64,000 nucleotides of DNA, taken from Marinobacter sp. F4206. Its GTDB lineage: Bacteria > Pseudomonadota > Gammaproteobacteria > Pseudomonadales > Oleiphilaceae. Positions 8,555 through 17,077 of this stretch are shown in pieces. The number at the start of each line of letters is the position of its first letter. Position 1 is the first letter of the stretch. The position numbers and the translations under genes are program-made. The DNA is taken from positions 434,001 to 498,000 of the forward strand of contig NZ_JAHXKI010000003.1 of the NCBI RefSeq assembly GCF_019392195.1, written 5' to 3'. The notes beneath the pieces were generated by a model, which searched no databases, was not told the DNA's origin, and was given only the letters and a program-made list of their open reading frames with translations.

Positions 8555-9907
8555 TCATTGCAGCCTGTTTTTGTAAATCTTGCCATCTTTCATGATTAAA
8601 TCGAAGTTGGCCTCCGCGTCACTCACCAGGTTCAGATCTTCAAGAGGGTTCCCATCGACGAGAATGAGATCCGCATACGCACCTTCCTGTATAACACCCA
8701 ATGGGCCTTCCTTATAGGGGTGCCGGGGACCGGACAATTCCATTAATTCAGCATTGTCCGAAGTCGCCATCTTCAGGGCCTCATAAGGTGTGAACCAGCG
8801 ACTCAGTTTGGCGAGAAACTTCCCCTGTTTGGCAGCGGCTTCTTTACTCATGAAAAGGTCGGTTCCAAACGCTATCTTTACCCCCTTTTCTTTTGCCAAC
8901 CGATATATCGCATCGGTGCCTTTGGTTACCTCTGCGAACTTTCTGTTGGATTCAGGGTTTGGAAATTCGTCTGCGTCTTCATCATTCAAGATGGGCTGGA
9001 TGCTCAACCAAACATCATTCTCCTTCATGAGTTCCAAAGTATCTTCGCCGATAAGCATGCCATGCTCGATGCTTTTGACTCCCGCTTTTACGGCCATTTG
9101 AACAGCGTCATCCGTGAAGATGTGCGCACCAACATAACTGTTGTAACTCTCGGCAACGTCAACGGCGGCTTGCATTTCATCAAAGGAATACTGGCGCACA
9201 TCGATCGGGTCATAGGTAGAAGCAACACCTCCGCCGCCGGCGATCTTGAGCTGGGTTGCTCCCAACATAAATGCTTCACGTGCTCGCTGGCGAACGGCGG
9301 GTACGCCATCAGCAATGGCGTTCATGCCGACTCTTCCCCAGTAATCGATTAGACCTGCTCTATCCGGCACCTGATTGGGCAAACGATAGTCAAAGTGTCC
9401 GCCCGTCTGGCTCATCATTGGCCCTGCAGGAAGAATGCGGGGCCCAACGACTTCTCCGGCATCAATGAGTTTTTTAAGGCTGAACGTGTTTCCACCCATG
9501 TCACGAACGGTAGTAAATCCGCGCATAAGGGTTCTGGGGGCGGCATGGGCCATTCGAATTCCAACCTCATAGGCGTCCCCTCCAAACATTATTGTTTCCA
9601 TGGGTAACTCAGCCAGAGCCATATGCCAATGCATATCGGTCAACCCGGGGATCATGGTACGACCACCTGCGTCAATTACGGTGGCGCCGCTGCTCTCGAT
9701 AGGCTCAGAAGATACCGCCGCGATCAGGTTGTCTTCTATGAGTACGTTGGCATTTTCGATCCGTTCTTCGTGAACACCATCGAACACATGGACATTGGTG
9801 AACAGTGTTCTGACGGGGGCATCTTCCGCGAACACTGACATTGCACCGAAGCTTAGCAATAAGAGGCAAAAACGCTTTATCGTTAAAATCTCAGGCTTGG
9901 TATTCAT
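8555..9907 (-). CDS. Secreted amidohydrolase family protein
   Basis: 450 residues. A signal peptide (residues 1-26, KRFCLLLLSFGAMSVFA then EDA) indicates export. The amidohydrolase fold shows the DMHWHM metal site (H93, H95), QLKIAGGGG with a candidate bridging Lys, GAHIFTD, IEHGML and FGTDLF (catalytic Asp), and the closing beta-strand domain with GVIQEGAYADLILVDGNPLEDL. The start at 9907 has AGAGGA 7-8 nt upstream; longer in-frame starts to 9979 lack this and would bury the signal peptide. It is a paralogue of the partial gene at 1-1076. The family includes imidazolonepropionase-like and Xaa-Pro dipeptidase-like enzymes; the substrate is unassigned. Confidence 0.87.
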   Translation of the reverse strand: MNTKPEILTIKRFCLLLLSFGAMSVFAEDAPVRTLFTNVHVFDGVHEERIENANVLIEDNLIAAVSSEPIESSGATVIDAGGRTMIPGLTDMHWHMALAELPMETIMFGGDAYEVGIRMAHAAPRTLMRGFTTVRDMGGNTFSLKKLIDAGEVVGPRILPAGPMMSQTGGHFDYRLPNQVPDRAGLIDYWGRVGMNAIADGVPAVRQRAREAFMLGATQLKIAGGGGVASTYDPIDVRQYSFDEMQAAVDVAESYNSYVGAHIFTDDAVQMAVKAGVKSIEHGMLIGEDTLELMKENDVWLSIQPILNDEDADEFPNPESNRKFAEVTKGTDAIYRLAKEKGVKIAFGTDLFMSKEAAAKQGKFLAKLSRWFTPYEALKMATSDNAELMELSGPRHPYKEGPLGVIQEGAYADLILVDGNPLEDLNLVSDAEANFDLIMKDGKIYKNRLQ

Positions 9908-10072
9908 CGTCGTATCCTCTGAATCCATGTTGATTTTTTGAATCAAGCCAGCGACGGTCTTGATTTGGCTAGCTGCCATCGCAAACGTTTCCCTTTTACG
10001 TCTCTTAACTTCACCTTCTCCTCAGCGAGGATCGTTCTGTTTTAAAAAGGCAATGTGTCCACTTTTATAAGC

Positions 10073-10810
10073 TCATTCATCGAGCCTGGCTTCTGATTCC
10101 TTGGGTGCTGGTTTTTTCCTCTCCAGAAGAGAGCGGTAACTTTCTATCGTTTGGTAAGGTGCAACCCTGTCAGGTAGCATCTGGTAGCTTACTGCCACCT
10201 GGGTTTGGCCATCGAAATATCGGACGGTTTGCACCGAATATGCGTCGTTCAAGGTTCCTTCGATCCGAACGGCTGTACGAAAGTCTTTGACGAGGATGCC
10301 CTCAGGGTAATCGACGTGGACCACCTGATTGGCGGGCGGGGACGGTGTGTGGATACAGGCTCCCATCGTCGGCACCAGCAGGAACTCAACGGCTTTTTCG
10401 TCGTTGAACGTCAGTGGGACCACGTAACCCGACAAACGAATGGCTTTATTGAGCACATCAGTGCTCACCTTTTCCGCCGCCCACTGGCGTTGCTTCATGA
10501 TCTCGAGCCGCTTCGCGAAAAGTTCGTCGACATCGAGCCCCTCGCCCGCCAGTTTCTGACGCAGAGACGCGGCTTCTTCAAGCACTTTCGGGCGTGGAGT
10601 GTCCGTTGCGGTCTCGATGCGGAGGATACGGCGCAGACTGTCCAGTTGTTCGGCTGGCATCGCCTTAAACGGATCCTCTAAGGCGGGTACCGAAGGGGAG
10701 AGAGCACTCCATCGCACGTTGGTCGGTTCGGCGCTCAATGGTGCCATGAAGAGCAGGGCGGACAGAGCGATGCTTGGAGGGACACGGGCGAACCTGTTAC
10801 AGACTGTCAT
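10073..10810 (-). CDS. DUF3299 periplasmic protein
   Basis: 245 residues with a signal peptide (residues 1-27, ending PLSAEP). The blocks IRLSGYVVPL, FLLVPTMGACIHTPSPPANQ and VRIEGTL are characteristic of DUF3299, a periplasmic family often found beside MacB/LolCDE-like ABC transporters. The conserved Cys-x-His (CIH) could bind metal. Here no transporter is adjacent, so it is an orphan copy. The start is certain: AAGGAGG lies 5 nt before the ATG. Function unknown. Confidence 0.8.
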   Translation of the reverse strand: MTVCNRFARVPPSIALSALLFMAPLSAEPTNVRWSALSPSVPALEDPFKAMPAEQLDSLRRILRIETATDTPRPKVLEEAASLRQKLAGEGLDVDELFAKRLEIMKQRQWAAEKVSTDVLNKAIRLSGYVVPLTFNDEKAVEFLLVPTMGACIHTPSPPANQVVHVDYPEGILVKDFRTAVRIEGTLNDAYSVQTVRYFDGQTQVAVSYQMLPDRVAPYQTIESYRSLLERKKPAPKESEARLDE

Positions 10811-10978
10811 CGAATCCTCCTTAGTGGATCCGGAAATTAGAACAGCGTAGTACTCAGCGCCAATGCGTTAGACTCAGACAACTCAACTCTGGAGCACCTC
10901 AAAAAAATATAGACTCAAATCTGATATGGTCAAAAAATAACCGCTCATCGTCTGAATTGTGTACCTGGTCCGGAAAAT

Positions 10979-11230
10979 CTATAGCACGGGTGATGCGAGC
11001 CTCGATAACTTTACCCCCAGTCGCCACCAGATGGGCCGATCTTCCAGGCTATCAGCATCGATAGGCTCTGAGTGGTCAAAGTCCTGTTCGAACATGGCTT
11101 CCATCTGGGTGGCGAATCCCTCAAGGATGCTGTCGAAGGTGGCCTCGCCATCGACCAGCAACTCCACGGCGTTGCCTCGGACGAGATCAAGTTCCGACAG
11201 CCGCCGATCGCTTTGATACCCGTCGCGCCA
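10979..11230 (-). pseudogene. Cardiolipin synthase remnant with internal deletion
   Basis: Translated from 11230, the frame reads as the cls segment just before the first catalytic half (NAVELLVDGEATFDSILEG matches NAVDLLIDGDATFDSILKG of the intact enzyme). It then jumps without a frameshift to the extreme C-terminus (MEAMFEQDFDH ... RLASPVL, matching VEKMFLSDFTH ... RLTSPIQ). About 290 codons, including both HKD motifs, are missing, and the N-terminal membrane part is gone. A 62-codon ORF from a GTG at 11167 survives, but it cannot be catalytic. The sequence differs from the intact copy at many sites, so it derives from a separate, older cls paralogue. Confidence 0.8.
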
Positions 11231-11289
11231 TGGTGCTTACTGAGGCCAACGCGATCTGGAGTGTTTTTTTGCAAGGGCTCAAAGGGGCC

Positions 11290-11838
11290 TCAAGGTACTG
11301 TGGGCCTTTGGTCCGAGATCTTCCTGATAAACATCCCCATGATAGTCAGACTGGCTCCAGCTGCCAGCATGTGCAGCCCAAGCAAAGCGCCGAGCAGAGC
11401 CATCGTGGCTCCGGGCGAGGCCAAAAGAACGATGGCCAATGCCAAGGAAATCAATCCTGCTAGTAGGAGGGGCCAAAAGAACTGAGTGCCCTTGATCTGC
11501 TTTACACGAAAGGCAAACCCAATCTGAACGAAACTACTTGCCGCCAGGAGTAGCAGCAGGAGGGTGGTGAGAGAAATGACTCCTGCCAGGGGATTAGCCA
11601 TGAAGGACCAGCCGAGAAATACAGTGAGCGCGCCCAGACCCCAGTTCAATAGCTTGCGCCCGGTCTCGTCGTTCCCAAACCCCAAGGCAATTTGAAAAGC
11701 ACCGCCAAGCAAAAGAAAAATTCCCGTCACATAGACGATGGCAGCAGATGCAAAGACGGCATTTAATAGAACAACGACACCCAGCGCCATGGTTAGCAGC
11801 CCTAACCAGAAATATTTGGTCGAATGGTTGATTCTCAC
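11290..11838 (-). CDS. HdeD-like membrane protein (DUF308), second copy
   Basis: 182 residues, six predicted membrane helices (for example YFWLGLLTMALGVVVLLNAV, VYVTGIFLLLGGAFQIALG, LLLLLLAASSFVQIGFAF), with the three-hairpin layout of HdeD/DUF308 proteins. It starts at a GTG (11838) with AGGGG about 7 nt upstream. It resembles the protein at 4091-4624 in layout but not closely in sequence. It lies just upstream (in its own direction) of the cls remnant, 59 nt apart, suggesting an ancestral hdeD-cls operon. The dispersed element at 11912-11964 lies directly 5' of it. Confidence 0.85.
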   Translation of the reverse strand: MRINHSTKYFWLGLLTMALGVVVLLNAVFASAAIVYVTGIFLLLGGAFQIALGFGNDETGRKLLNWGLGALTVFLGWSFMANPLAGVISLTTLLLLLLAASSFVQIGFAFRVKQIKGTQFFWPLLLAGLISLALAIVLLASPGATMALLGALLGLHMLAAGASLTIMGMFIRKISDQRPTVP

Positions 11839-11911
11839 GACTGGCCCCTTTGTCGCGTGTATCTATCCAGGTGGCGCCCTGTGTGGTGCATGGCACCAGC
11901 CAAGATCGCCT

Positions 11912-11964
11912 CCGCCTAGCCCTACAGGCCTTTCTCAATGATAGTCATAGATTCTTTGAATTGC
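11912..11964. repeat. Dispersed ~53-bp element, copy 2
   Basis: Second copy of the element at 6770-6822, in the same orientation relative to the downstream minus-strand membrane-protein gene. The block ATGATAGTCATAGATTC (plus strand) is identical in both copies; differences cluster in the GC-rich half. Confidence 0.6.
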
Positions 11965-12068
11965 TGAATGCGACTCATTGTGCAATGCAGGTTAGCGAAA
12001 AGTTGGCTATTACTAAAAGCTCCACCATGCCAGCAGAAAACCAATAGCAAGTATCGTCAAGGACTGCT

Positions 12069-13151
12069 ATGAACTCGAAGCCATCGTCACCCAGATCAGA
12101 ATCTGTTTGGTTCAAGATGACTGTAGCTCTGCCGATCGTGGTTGGCGTGCTCTGGTATGGGCGGGGGTTTCTTATTCCATTGGCAATCACGGGCCTGATC
12201 TTTATTTTGGCGTCTGCACTGGTGGATCGCATTGGCGACATTCGGCTCCTGGGCTGGTCACCACCTGTTTGGCTGGCGCATCTCATTAGCGCCGTGATGA
12301 TCATTTCTGGAATTCTGTTTTTTGGGATTGTGGTCTCCGACTCTGCGGCAAACGTGCAGGAGGCGTTGCCACGATACCAGGAGCGTTTGTCGCTACTGGC
12401 GGGTCAATTGGAAACCATTTTAGGCCCCAGTATTGTCGATGCCGTTGAACGGGGGATTTCAAGGATCGATCTGACGCCCTGGTTAGCTGGGGCAGCTAGT
12501 CAACTGGGAGGAGCGCTGTCGCTCGTTGCGCTGATTTCGCTGTATCTAGTGTTTCTGATCTCTGAACGCACAAAGTGGGTCGCGAAAATTCCCCGAATGG
12601 CAGCGACAAAACAGGGGGCAGAAACGGCCACGAAAATCCTTCATCGCATCGCGGATGGGGTCAAGCAGTATATGTGGGTCAATGCGGTTACCAGCGCAAT
12701 GAGCGGCACGGTTGCCTTTCTGATTTTTTCCGCGATTGGCCTGGACTTCGCTCCGCTCCTGGCGTTCACCGTCTTCGTTGTTGGGTTCATTCCGAACATT
12801 GGCGCATTCATCGGCGTAGCACTTCCGTGCCTCGTTGCTTTGGTCCAATTCGATAGTTTTACGCCATTCCTGATCGTCCTTTTCGGATATGGGGTGGCCG
12901 ACCAGATTATCGGGAACATTATTCAACCGTCGATGCAGGGCCGCTCGCTTAACCTCAGCACGTTCATGGTCATGGTTTCGCTGACTTTTTTTGCGACCCT
13001 CTGGGGCGGCATTGGCGCCTTCCTGGCGGTGCCGATGATGGTGGTGGTTATGGTCGTTTGCGCTGAAATCCCTGCTACACGATGGATCGCCGTTCTTTTC
13101 TCAAGTGACGGAAAGCTTGACGACGAGGATTCGAGCAATACATTCCCTTAG
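12069..13151 (+). CDS. AI-2E family transporter (PerM-like permease)
   Basis: 360 residues with about seven or eight membrane segments: a pair at residues 17-50, one near 74-92, and a C-terminal cluster (residues 195-345) carrying the family phrases FIPNIGAFIGVALP, GYGVADQIIGNIIQP and FFATLWGGIGAFLAVPMM. The family was named for the AI-2 exporter TqsA, but most members move other solutes or are antiporters, so the substrate is open. AAGGA lies 6 nt before the ATG. It precedes the histidine kinase gene by 85 nt on the same strand and may be read with it. Confidence 0.88.
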   Translation: MNSKPSSPRSESVWFKMTVALPIVVGVLWYGRGFLIPLAITGLIFILASALVDRIGDIRLLGWSPPVWLAHLISAVMIISGILFFGIVVSDSAANVQEALPRYQERLSLLAGQLETILGPSIVDAVERGISRIDLTPWLAGAASQLGGALSLVALISLYLVFLISERTKWVAKIPRMAATKQGAETATKILHRIADGVKQYMWVNAVTSAMSGTVAFLIFSAIGLDFAPLLAFTVFVVGFIPNIGAFIGVALPCLVALVQFDSFTPFLIVLFGYGVADQIIGNIIQPSMQGRSLNLSTFMVMVSLTFFATLWGGIGAFLAVPMMVVVMVVCAEIPATRWIAVLFSSDGKLDDEDSSNTFP

Positions 13152-13236
13152 CCTTGTGGCGTGTACAAAGTCCCTGGCCCACTGAACTGGACCGGACGTA
13201 TCAATCCCAAGGCCTGGCTGCAGGACGCTTTAATCC

Positions 13237-15057
13237 ATGAGTTGGATCACCATCATTTGGTCAGCCGCCGGGGGAGGATGCCTCACCCTGGCCGCAGTGC
13301 ATTTTCTGGTCTGGTTCAAATCCCGCATCTCCTGGGCAAACCTCGCATTTTCCCTTGCCTCCCTGATGGCTGCCGCCACCATCCTTATCGAGTTGAAAAT
13401 GATGTATGCCCAGACTCCGGAAAACATCGGGTACTGGCTTTGGATGATGCACCTGCCCATCGCCGTCATGTTGATCGCATTGGGCTTTTTTATCCGTTTC
13501 CACATGAATCCAACACGATCATGGCTGTTATGTTTACTCGCTGTTTCGCAAGTAGCCCTGTTAGCTGCCAATTTTCTCGTCAGTCCCAACTTGAACTTTT
13601 ATGAGATTTCCGGTTTGAAGCTCGCCAGTGTCTTCGGGGAAACCATAGCGGTTCCGGTCGGCAGTCACCGGCCTTTGGCGTATCTTCTTGGTGTCCCACC
13701 TGTATTGCTTGTGTTACTGGCCCTTGATGCATCCAGCAGCCTACGCCGAGAGGGGCTTGGGCGCCGAGGCATGGTTATCAGTGTCACTATTACCATATCG
13801 GCATTGCTGGGCATTGCGATCTCCCAAATGAACAGTCACTCCCTGCTTATTGTGCCCTATATGCAAGGGCTCCTGATCCTGATTGTCCTGGTTGGAATGG
13901 CTTATGAACTGGGAACAGATTTGATTCGCGGGAATGATTTGGCCAAGGAGTTGAAACAAACTCAGGAGCGTATGGGGCTCGTTGTCGCGAGCGCCAAGTT
14001 GGGGCTCTGGGAGTGGGATCTTCATGGCGATAAGGTTTGGTTCAACGACGTCGGAAAAAAAATGCTTGGAGTGTCAGAGAATTTCAGCGCTGGCATCGAT
14101 CGCGTTTTTCAGAAGGTGCATCCGATAGATGTCGATAAGGTGCGCACAGCGTTGCTCGAGGCAGTGGAACGCAAACAGGAGATTGATCTGGAATTTCGCC
14201 TGACCGGGTCGGATTCTCCTCGCTGGATGGCACTTCGCGGCCGAGTCGAACGTGATGCCAAAGATCATTCGCTACTCGTTCGCTGTGTTTCAATCGACAT
14301 TACCGAGCAAAAGAGGGTTCAAGCCCAACTGCAGGAAGAGCGTATAGAGTTGGCTCATATGCAGCGGGTTTCCACCATGGGGCAACTGTCGTCAGCTCTC
14401 GCCCATGAGATCAATCAGCCGCTCGGCGCGATTCTGCGTAACTCCGAAGCTGCGGAGTTATTTCTCCAACGGGATCCGCCAGACTTAGACGAAATAACAG
14501 AGATCATCAGGGATATCAAGAAGGACGAACAACGTGCTTCCTCCGTGATTGAGCGCATGCGCGCGATGCTGAAGTGCGGACATCTGGAGTTTGAACCGAT
14601 CAGGGTCGACGAGCTTGTTGGTCAGGTCATTGAGCTGCTGAAAACTGAGTTCCAGTTACGCAATATGCACTATGCGCTGGATATATCTCCGGATTTACCC
14701 GCAGTGACGGGTGATCGCATTCAGTTACAGCAAGTCTTTTTAAATCTCTTGTCGAATAGCTTTGATTCCATAGCACTACTACCTGATGAATTGCGAAGAG
14801 ATCGGGCTCAAATCCTTATCAGCGCATACCGATCCGGGGACGATTCCGTAGAAGTAGCCATTGTCGATTATGGGGTAGGAATAGAGCGGGACTTGCTTCC
14901 CCGGTTGTTCACACCATTTGTGACGTCGAAAGCCCAGGGGATCGGGCTGGGGCTTTCGTTATCGCAAACGATATTGGAGACCCAGGGAGGAAAAATCTCG
15001 GCTGAAAATCTGCCTCAGGGTGGTGCGCGTTTTCGTTTCACATTGAAGATAGCCTGA
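13237..15057 (+). CDS. 7TM-PAS sensor histidine kinase
   Basis: 606 residues. About seven hydrophobic helices fill residues 1-225, followed by a PAS domain (about 240-360, LGLWEWDLHGDKVWFNDVG ... CVSIDITEQKR), a HisKA box with phospho-acceptor His390 (SALAHEINQPLGAILRN), and an ATPase domain with N box (NLLSNSFDSIA), DYGVGI, and GIGLGLSLSQTI. The HEINQPL type H box groups it with FixL/DctB-like kinases. No haem-PAS residues can be claimed. The long membrane module suggests sensing of a membrane or lipid-phase signal. It is followed by a FixJ-like regulator and a lone receiver, so the three form a signalling cluster. Confidence 0.88.
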   Translation: MSWITIIWSAAGGGCLTLAAVHFLVWFKSRISWANLAFSLASLMAAATILIELKMMYAQTPENIGYWLWMMHLPIAVMLIALGFFIRFHMNPTRSWLLCLLAVSQVALLAANFLVSPNLNFYEISGLKLASVFGETIAVPVGSHRPLAYLLGVPPVLLVLLALDASSSLRREGLGRRGMVISVTITISALLGIAISQMNSHSLLIVPYMQGLLILIVLVGMAYELGTDLIRGNDLAKELKQTQERMGLVVASAKLGLWEWDLHGDKVWFNDVGKKMLGVSENFSAGIDRVFQKVHPIDVDKVRTALLEAVERKQEIDLEFRLTGSDSPRWMALRGRVERDAKDHSLLVRCVSIDITEQKRVQAQLQEERIELAHMQRVSTMGQLSSALAHEINQPLGAILRNSEAAELFLQRDPPDLDEITEIIRDIKKDEQRASSVIERMRAMLKCGHLEFEPIRVDELVGQVIELLKTEFQLRNMHYALDISPDLPAVTGDRIQLQQVFLNLLSNSFDSIALLPDELRRDRAQILISAYRSGDDSVEVAIVDYGVGIERDLLPRLFTPFVTSKAQGIGLGLSLSQTILETQGGKISAENLPQGGARFRFTLKIA

Positions 15058-15203
15058 TCAAGCCCCAGGCAGGTTCCAGCGGCACGTTGCGGTGAGCTGA
15101 GAAACACGGGCGAGGGGGTTTTGATTTTGCCAAGGTCGTATACTACTCTCCTTAACCGAAGCGGCATCGACGAGACAAGCCTGTCTGGTCAAGGATAATT
15201 CCT

Positions 15204-15899
15204 TTGAACGGATTAACGCCTACCGTGTACGTCGTGGATGACGACGACTCCTTCCTGCTGGGCATTTCCCGACTCTTGCGGGCTGAGGGCTACGTTGTAG
15301 AAGCCTACGGTTCAGCATCCGAATTTTTCGAGAACTGTCCCCAAGTCAGCCACGGCTGTGTGATTGCCGACTTGAAAATGCCCGGCATGGATGGCCTGAC
15401 CATGCAACGGCAGATCGCGCAATCTGGAAACCCCCTGCCCATTATTTTTTTTACTGGCCACCGCGATATCCATGCCAGCGTCAGCGCCATTCGCAATGGT
15501 GCTGAGGATTTTTTATTGAAAACAATGCCCAAGGATGAACTGCTGGCGGCCATTGTGCGTGCATTGGCACACGATGCTGAAAACAAGCAAAAGCGTCATC
15601 GTGAGGCCCAGCTACTTGATCGCTATTCAAAATTAACGCCTCGTGAAAAAGAGGTGCTTCTGCATGTCTTACGGGGCCGGTTGAATAAACAGATTGCCGG
15701 GGACCTTGGCATTGATGAGCGTTCGGTTAAACGTCATCGGACCAACTTTATGAGGAAACTCAATGTTGCCTCAGTCCCACAGTTGGCGAGGCTGTCGATG
15801 GAGCTTGGCATCACTGTCGAGCTCGAGGATGTTACCGCCAACGCGCTCAAAGGCGAGGCAGGTGCCCTGAAAATCCAGGGGTCCCCAAGGGGACGCTAG
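15204..15899 (+). CDS. FixJ/LuxR-type response regulator
   Basis: 231 residues from a TTG start with AAGGA 8 nt upstream. N-terminal receiver domain: acidic cluster VVDDDD, phospho-acceptor Asp56 (VIADLKMPGMDG), the FFTGHRD Thr and a C-terminal Lys (FLLKT). C-terminal HTH of the LuxR/GerE type (LTPREKEVLLHVLRGRLNKQIAGDLGIDERSVKRHR). This is a DNA-binding transcription factor expected to be phosphorylated by the kinase encoded immediately upstream. The C-terminal ~30 residues after the HTH are an extension beyond the usual FixJ length. Confidence 0.9.
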   Translation: MNGLTPTVYVVDDDDSFLLGISRLLRAEGYVVEAYGSASEFFENCPQVSHGCVIADLKMPGMDGLTMQRQIAQSGNPLPIIFFTGHRDIHASVSAIRNGAEDFLLKTMPKDELLAAIVRALAHDAENKQKRHREAQLLDRYSKLTPREKEVLLHVLRGRLNKQIAGDLGIDERSVKRHRTNFMRKLNVASVPQLARLSMELGITVELEDVTANALKGEAGALKIQGSPRGR

Positions 15900-15936
15900 T
15901 CAGTTCCTCCGCTTCGGGTTTACCGTAATCTCCAGT

Positions 15937-16329
15937 ATGCGTAGCCCACCCAGCAAAACCTACATTGCAGTCGTCGACGATGACGAGAGCATGTGCCGTT
16001 CTCTCGCTCGATTATTACAGGCTGCCGATTACCAACCGGTCACCTTTCTTTCCGGAGGGGCGTTCTTGCAAGACAAGAAACGCCCGCAATTTGATTGTCT
16101 TATTTTCGATATTCAACTGAACGGCACGTCCGGGATCGATCTTTATCGACGCCTCTGCGATGAAGGCATATCCGCACCGGTGATATTTCTGTCTGCGGAG
16201 GAAGATGCAGTGTCAGCCTATGGGGCTGAAGTGGACAGTTCCAGGATGGTTTTCATGCACAAGCAAGAAGTGGCTGAGGTGCTGCTCTCGGTTATCAGAG
16301 ACCTGATTTCCGTTTCCACAGGTCCCTAA
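15937..16329 (+). CDS. Single-domain response regulator receiver
   Basis: 130 residues, receiver domain only. The acidic pocket (VVDDDES) and phospho-acceptor Asp58 (LIFDIQLNGTSG) are present. The switch Thr is replaced by Ser (IFLSAEED) and the usual KP pair is absent, with Lys only in VFMHKQEV. It has no output domain, so it may act as a phosphate sink or as a protein-protein switch for the neighbouring kinase. It follows the FixJ-like gene by 37 nt. A small 5-bp hairpin (GTCCC/GGGAC) overlaps its stop codon. Confidence 0.82.
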   Translation: MRSPPSKTYIAVVDDDESMCRSLARLLQAADYQPVTFLSGGAFLQDKKRPQFDCLIFDIQLNGTSGIDLYRRLCDEGISAPVIFLSAEEDAVSAYGAEVDSSRMVFMHKQEVAEVLLSVIRDLISVSTGP

Positions 16330-16534
16330 AGGGACTCTTGTTCGCTGTTTGTGTTCGAAACTACTCTGGCCAACAACTAACCGACTGCTGTAGCAGCACC
16401 AGCGCATGATCGGTTCACAGGAGGCGGCCCAGAACACCGCAATACTCCGTTTGGTGCGGCCGGATTTCTCGACGAAGCCACTGTGGAAGCGGGTCTCGAC
16501 GCCTGTCCTGCCGAATGAAAGAAAGGAGAATCCA

Positions 16535-17026
16535 ATGAGCGACTTGGTAGCAGTGATTTTCGACGATGAGACAACAGCCTTCGACATGCGGGCAGCGTTA
16601 GCAAAGATGCAGAAAGAGTACTTTATCGAGATGGATGATTGCGTTGTGGTGACCAAGAACGAGAAGGGAAAAGTCAAACTCCACCAGTCGATGAACCTGT
16701 CAGCCGCGGGAGCTGTAAACGGCGGCTTCTGGGGGGTCCTGTTCGGTCTGATTTTCTTCAATCCTCTGTTGGGCGCGGCCATCGGTGCCGGTTCAGGAGC
16801 GCTTGCAGGAAAACTCTCGGATATTGGAATTGATGATCAGATGATGAAAGAGGTAGCGAGCGGCTTCACGCCGGGAAGCTCCGGACTGTTCGTGCTTATT
16901 CGAAAAGCCACCACAGATAAGGTGCTGGAGGGGCTCAAGGAGTTTGCCGGCCAAGGCAAGGTGCTTAGAACATCGCTCAAGAAAGATAGTGAAGAAGCCC
17001 TTCGTCAGGTCTTGGAGAGCGTATAG
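16535..17026 (+). CDS. DUF1269 membrane protein
   Basis: 163 residues. The DLVAVIFDDETTAFDMRAAL opening, a central Gly/Ala-rich hydrophobic hairpin (about residues 60-92, with FFNPLLGAAIGAGSGAL) and the C-terminal part with FTPGSSGLFVLIRKA are the DUF1269 pattern. The hairpin suggests membrane insertion like glycine-zipper proteins. AAAGGAG lies 5 nt upstream of the ATG at 16535; an upstream in-frame ATG at 16406 has no binding site and adds non-family sequence. DUF1269 proteins are often stress-associated; the molecular role is unknown. Confidence 0.82.
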   Translation: MSDLVAVIFDDETTAFDMRAALAKMQKEYFIEMDDCVVVTKNEKGKVKLHQSMNLSAAGAVNGGFWGVLFGLIFFNPLLGAAIGAGSGALAGKLSDIGIDDQMMKEVASGFTPGSSGLFVLIRKATTDKVLEGLKEFAGQGKVLRTSLKKDSEEALRQVLESV

Positions 17027-17077
17027 GCGCATATAGAGAACATTGACTTCACGCTGTAACCTTTGGGGAGAGCCACC

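Noticed and set aside
16406..16534. Upstream extension of the DUF1269 gene to an ATG at 16406
   Set aside because: The family-typical start (MSDLVAV) has AAAGGAG in front of it, and the extension has none.
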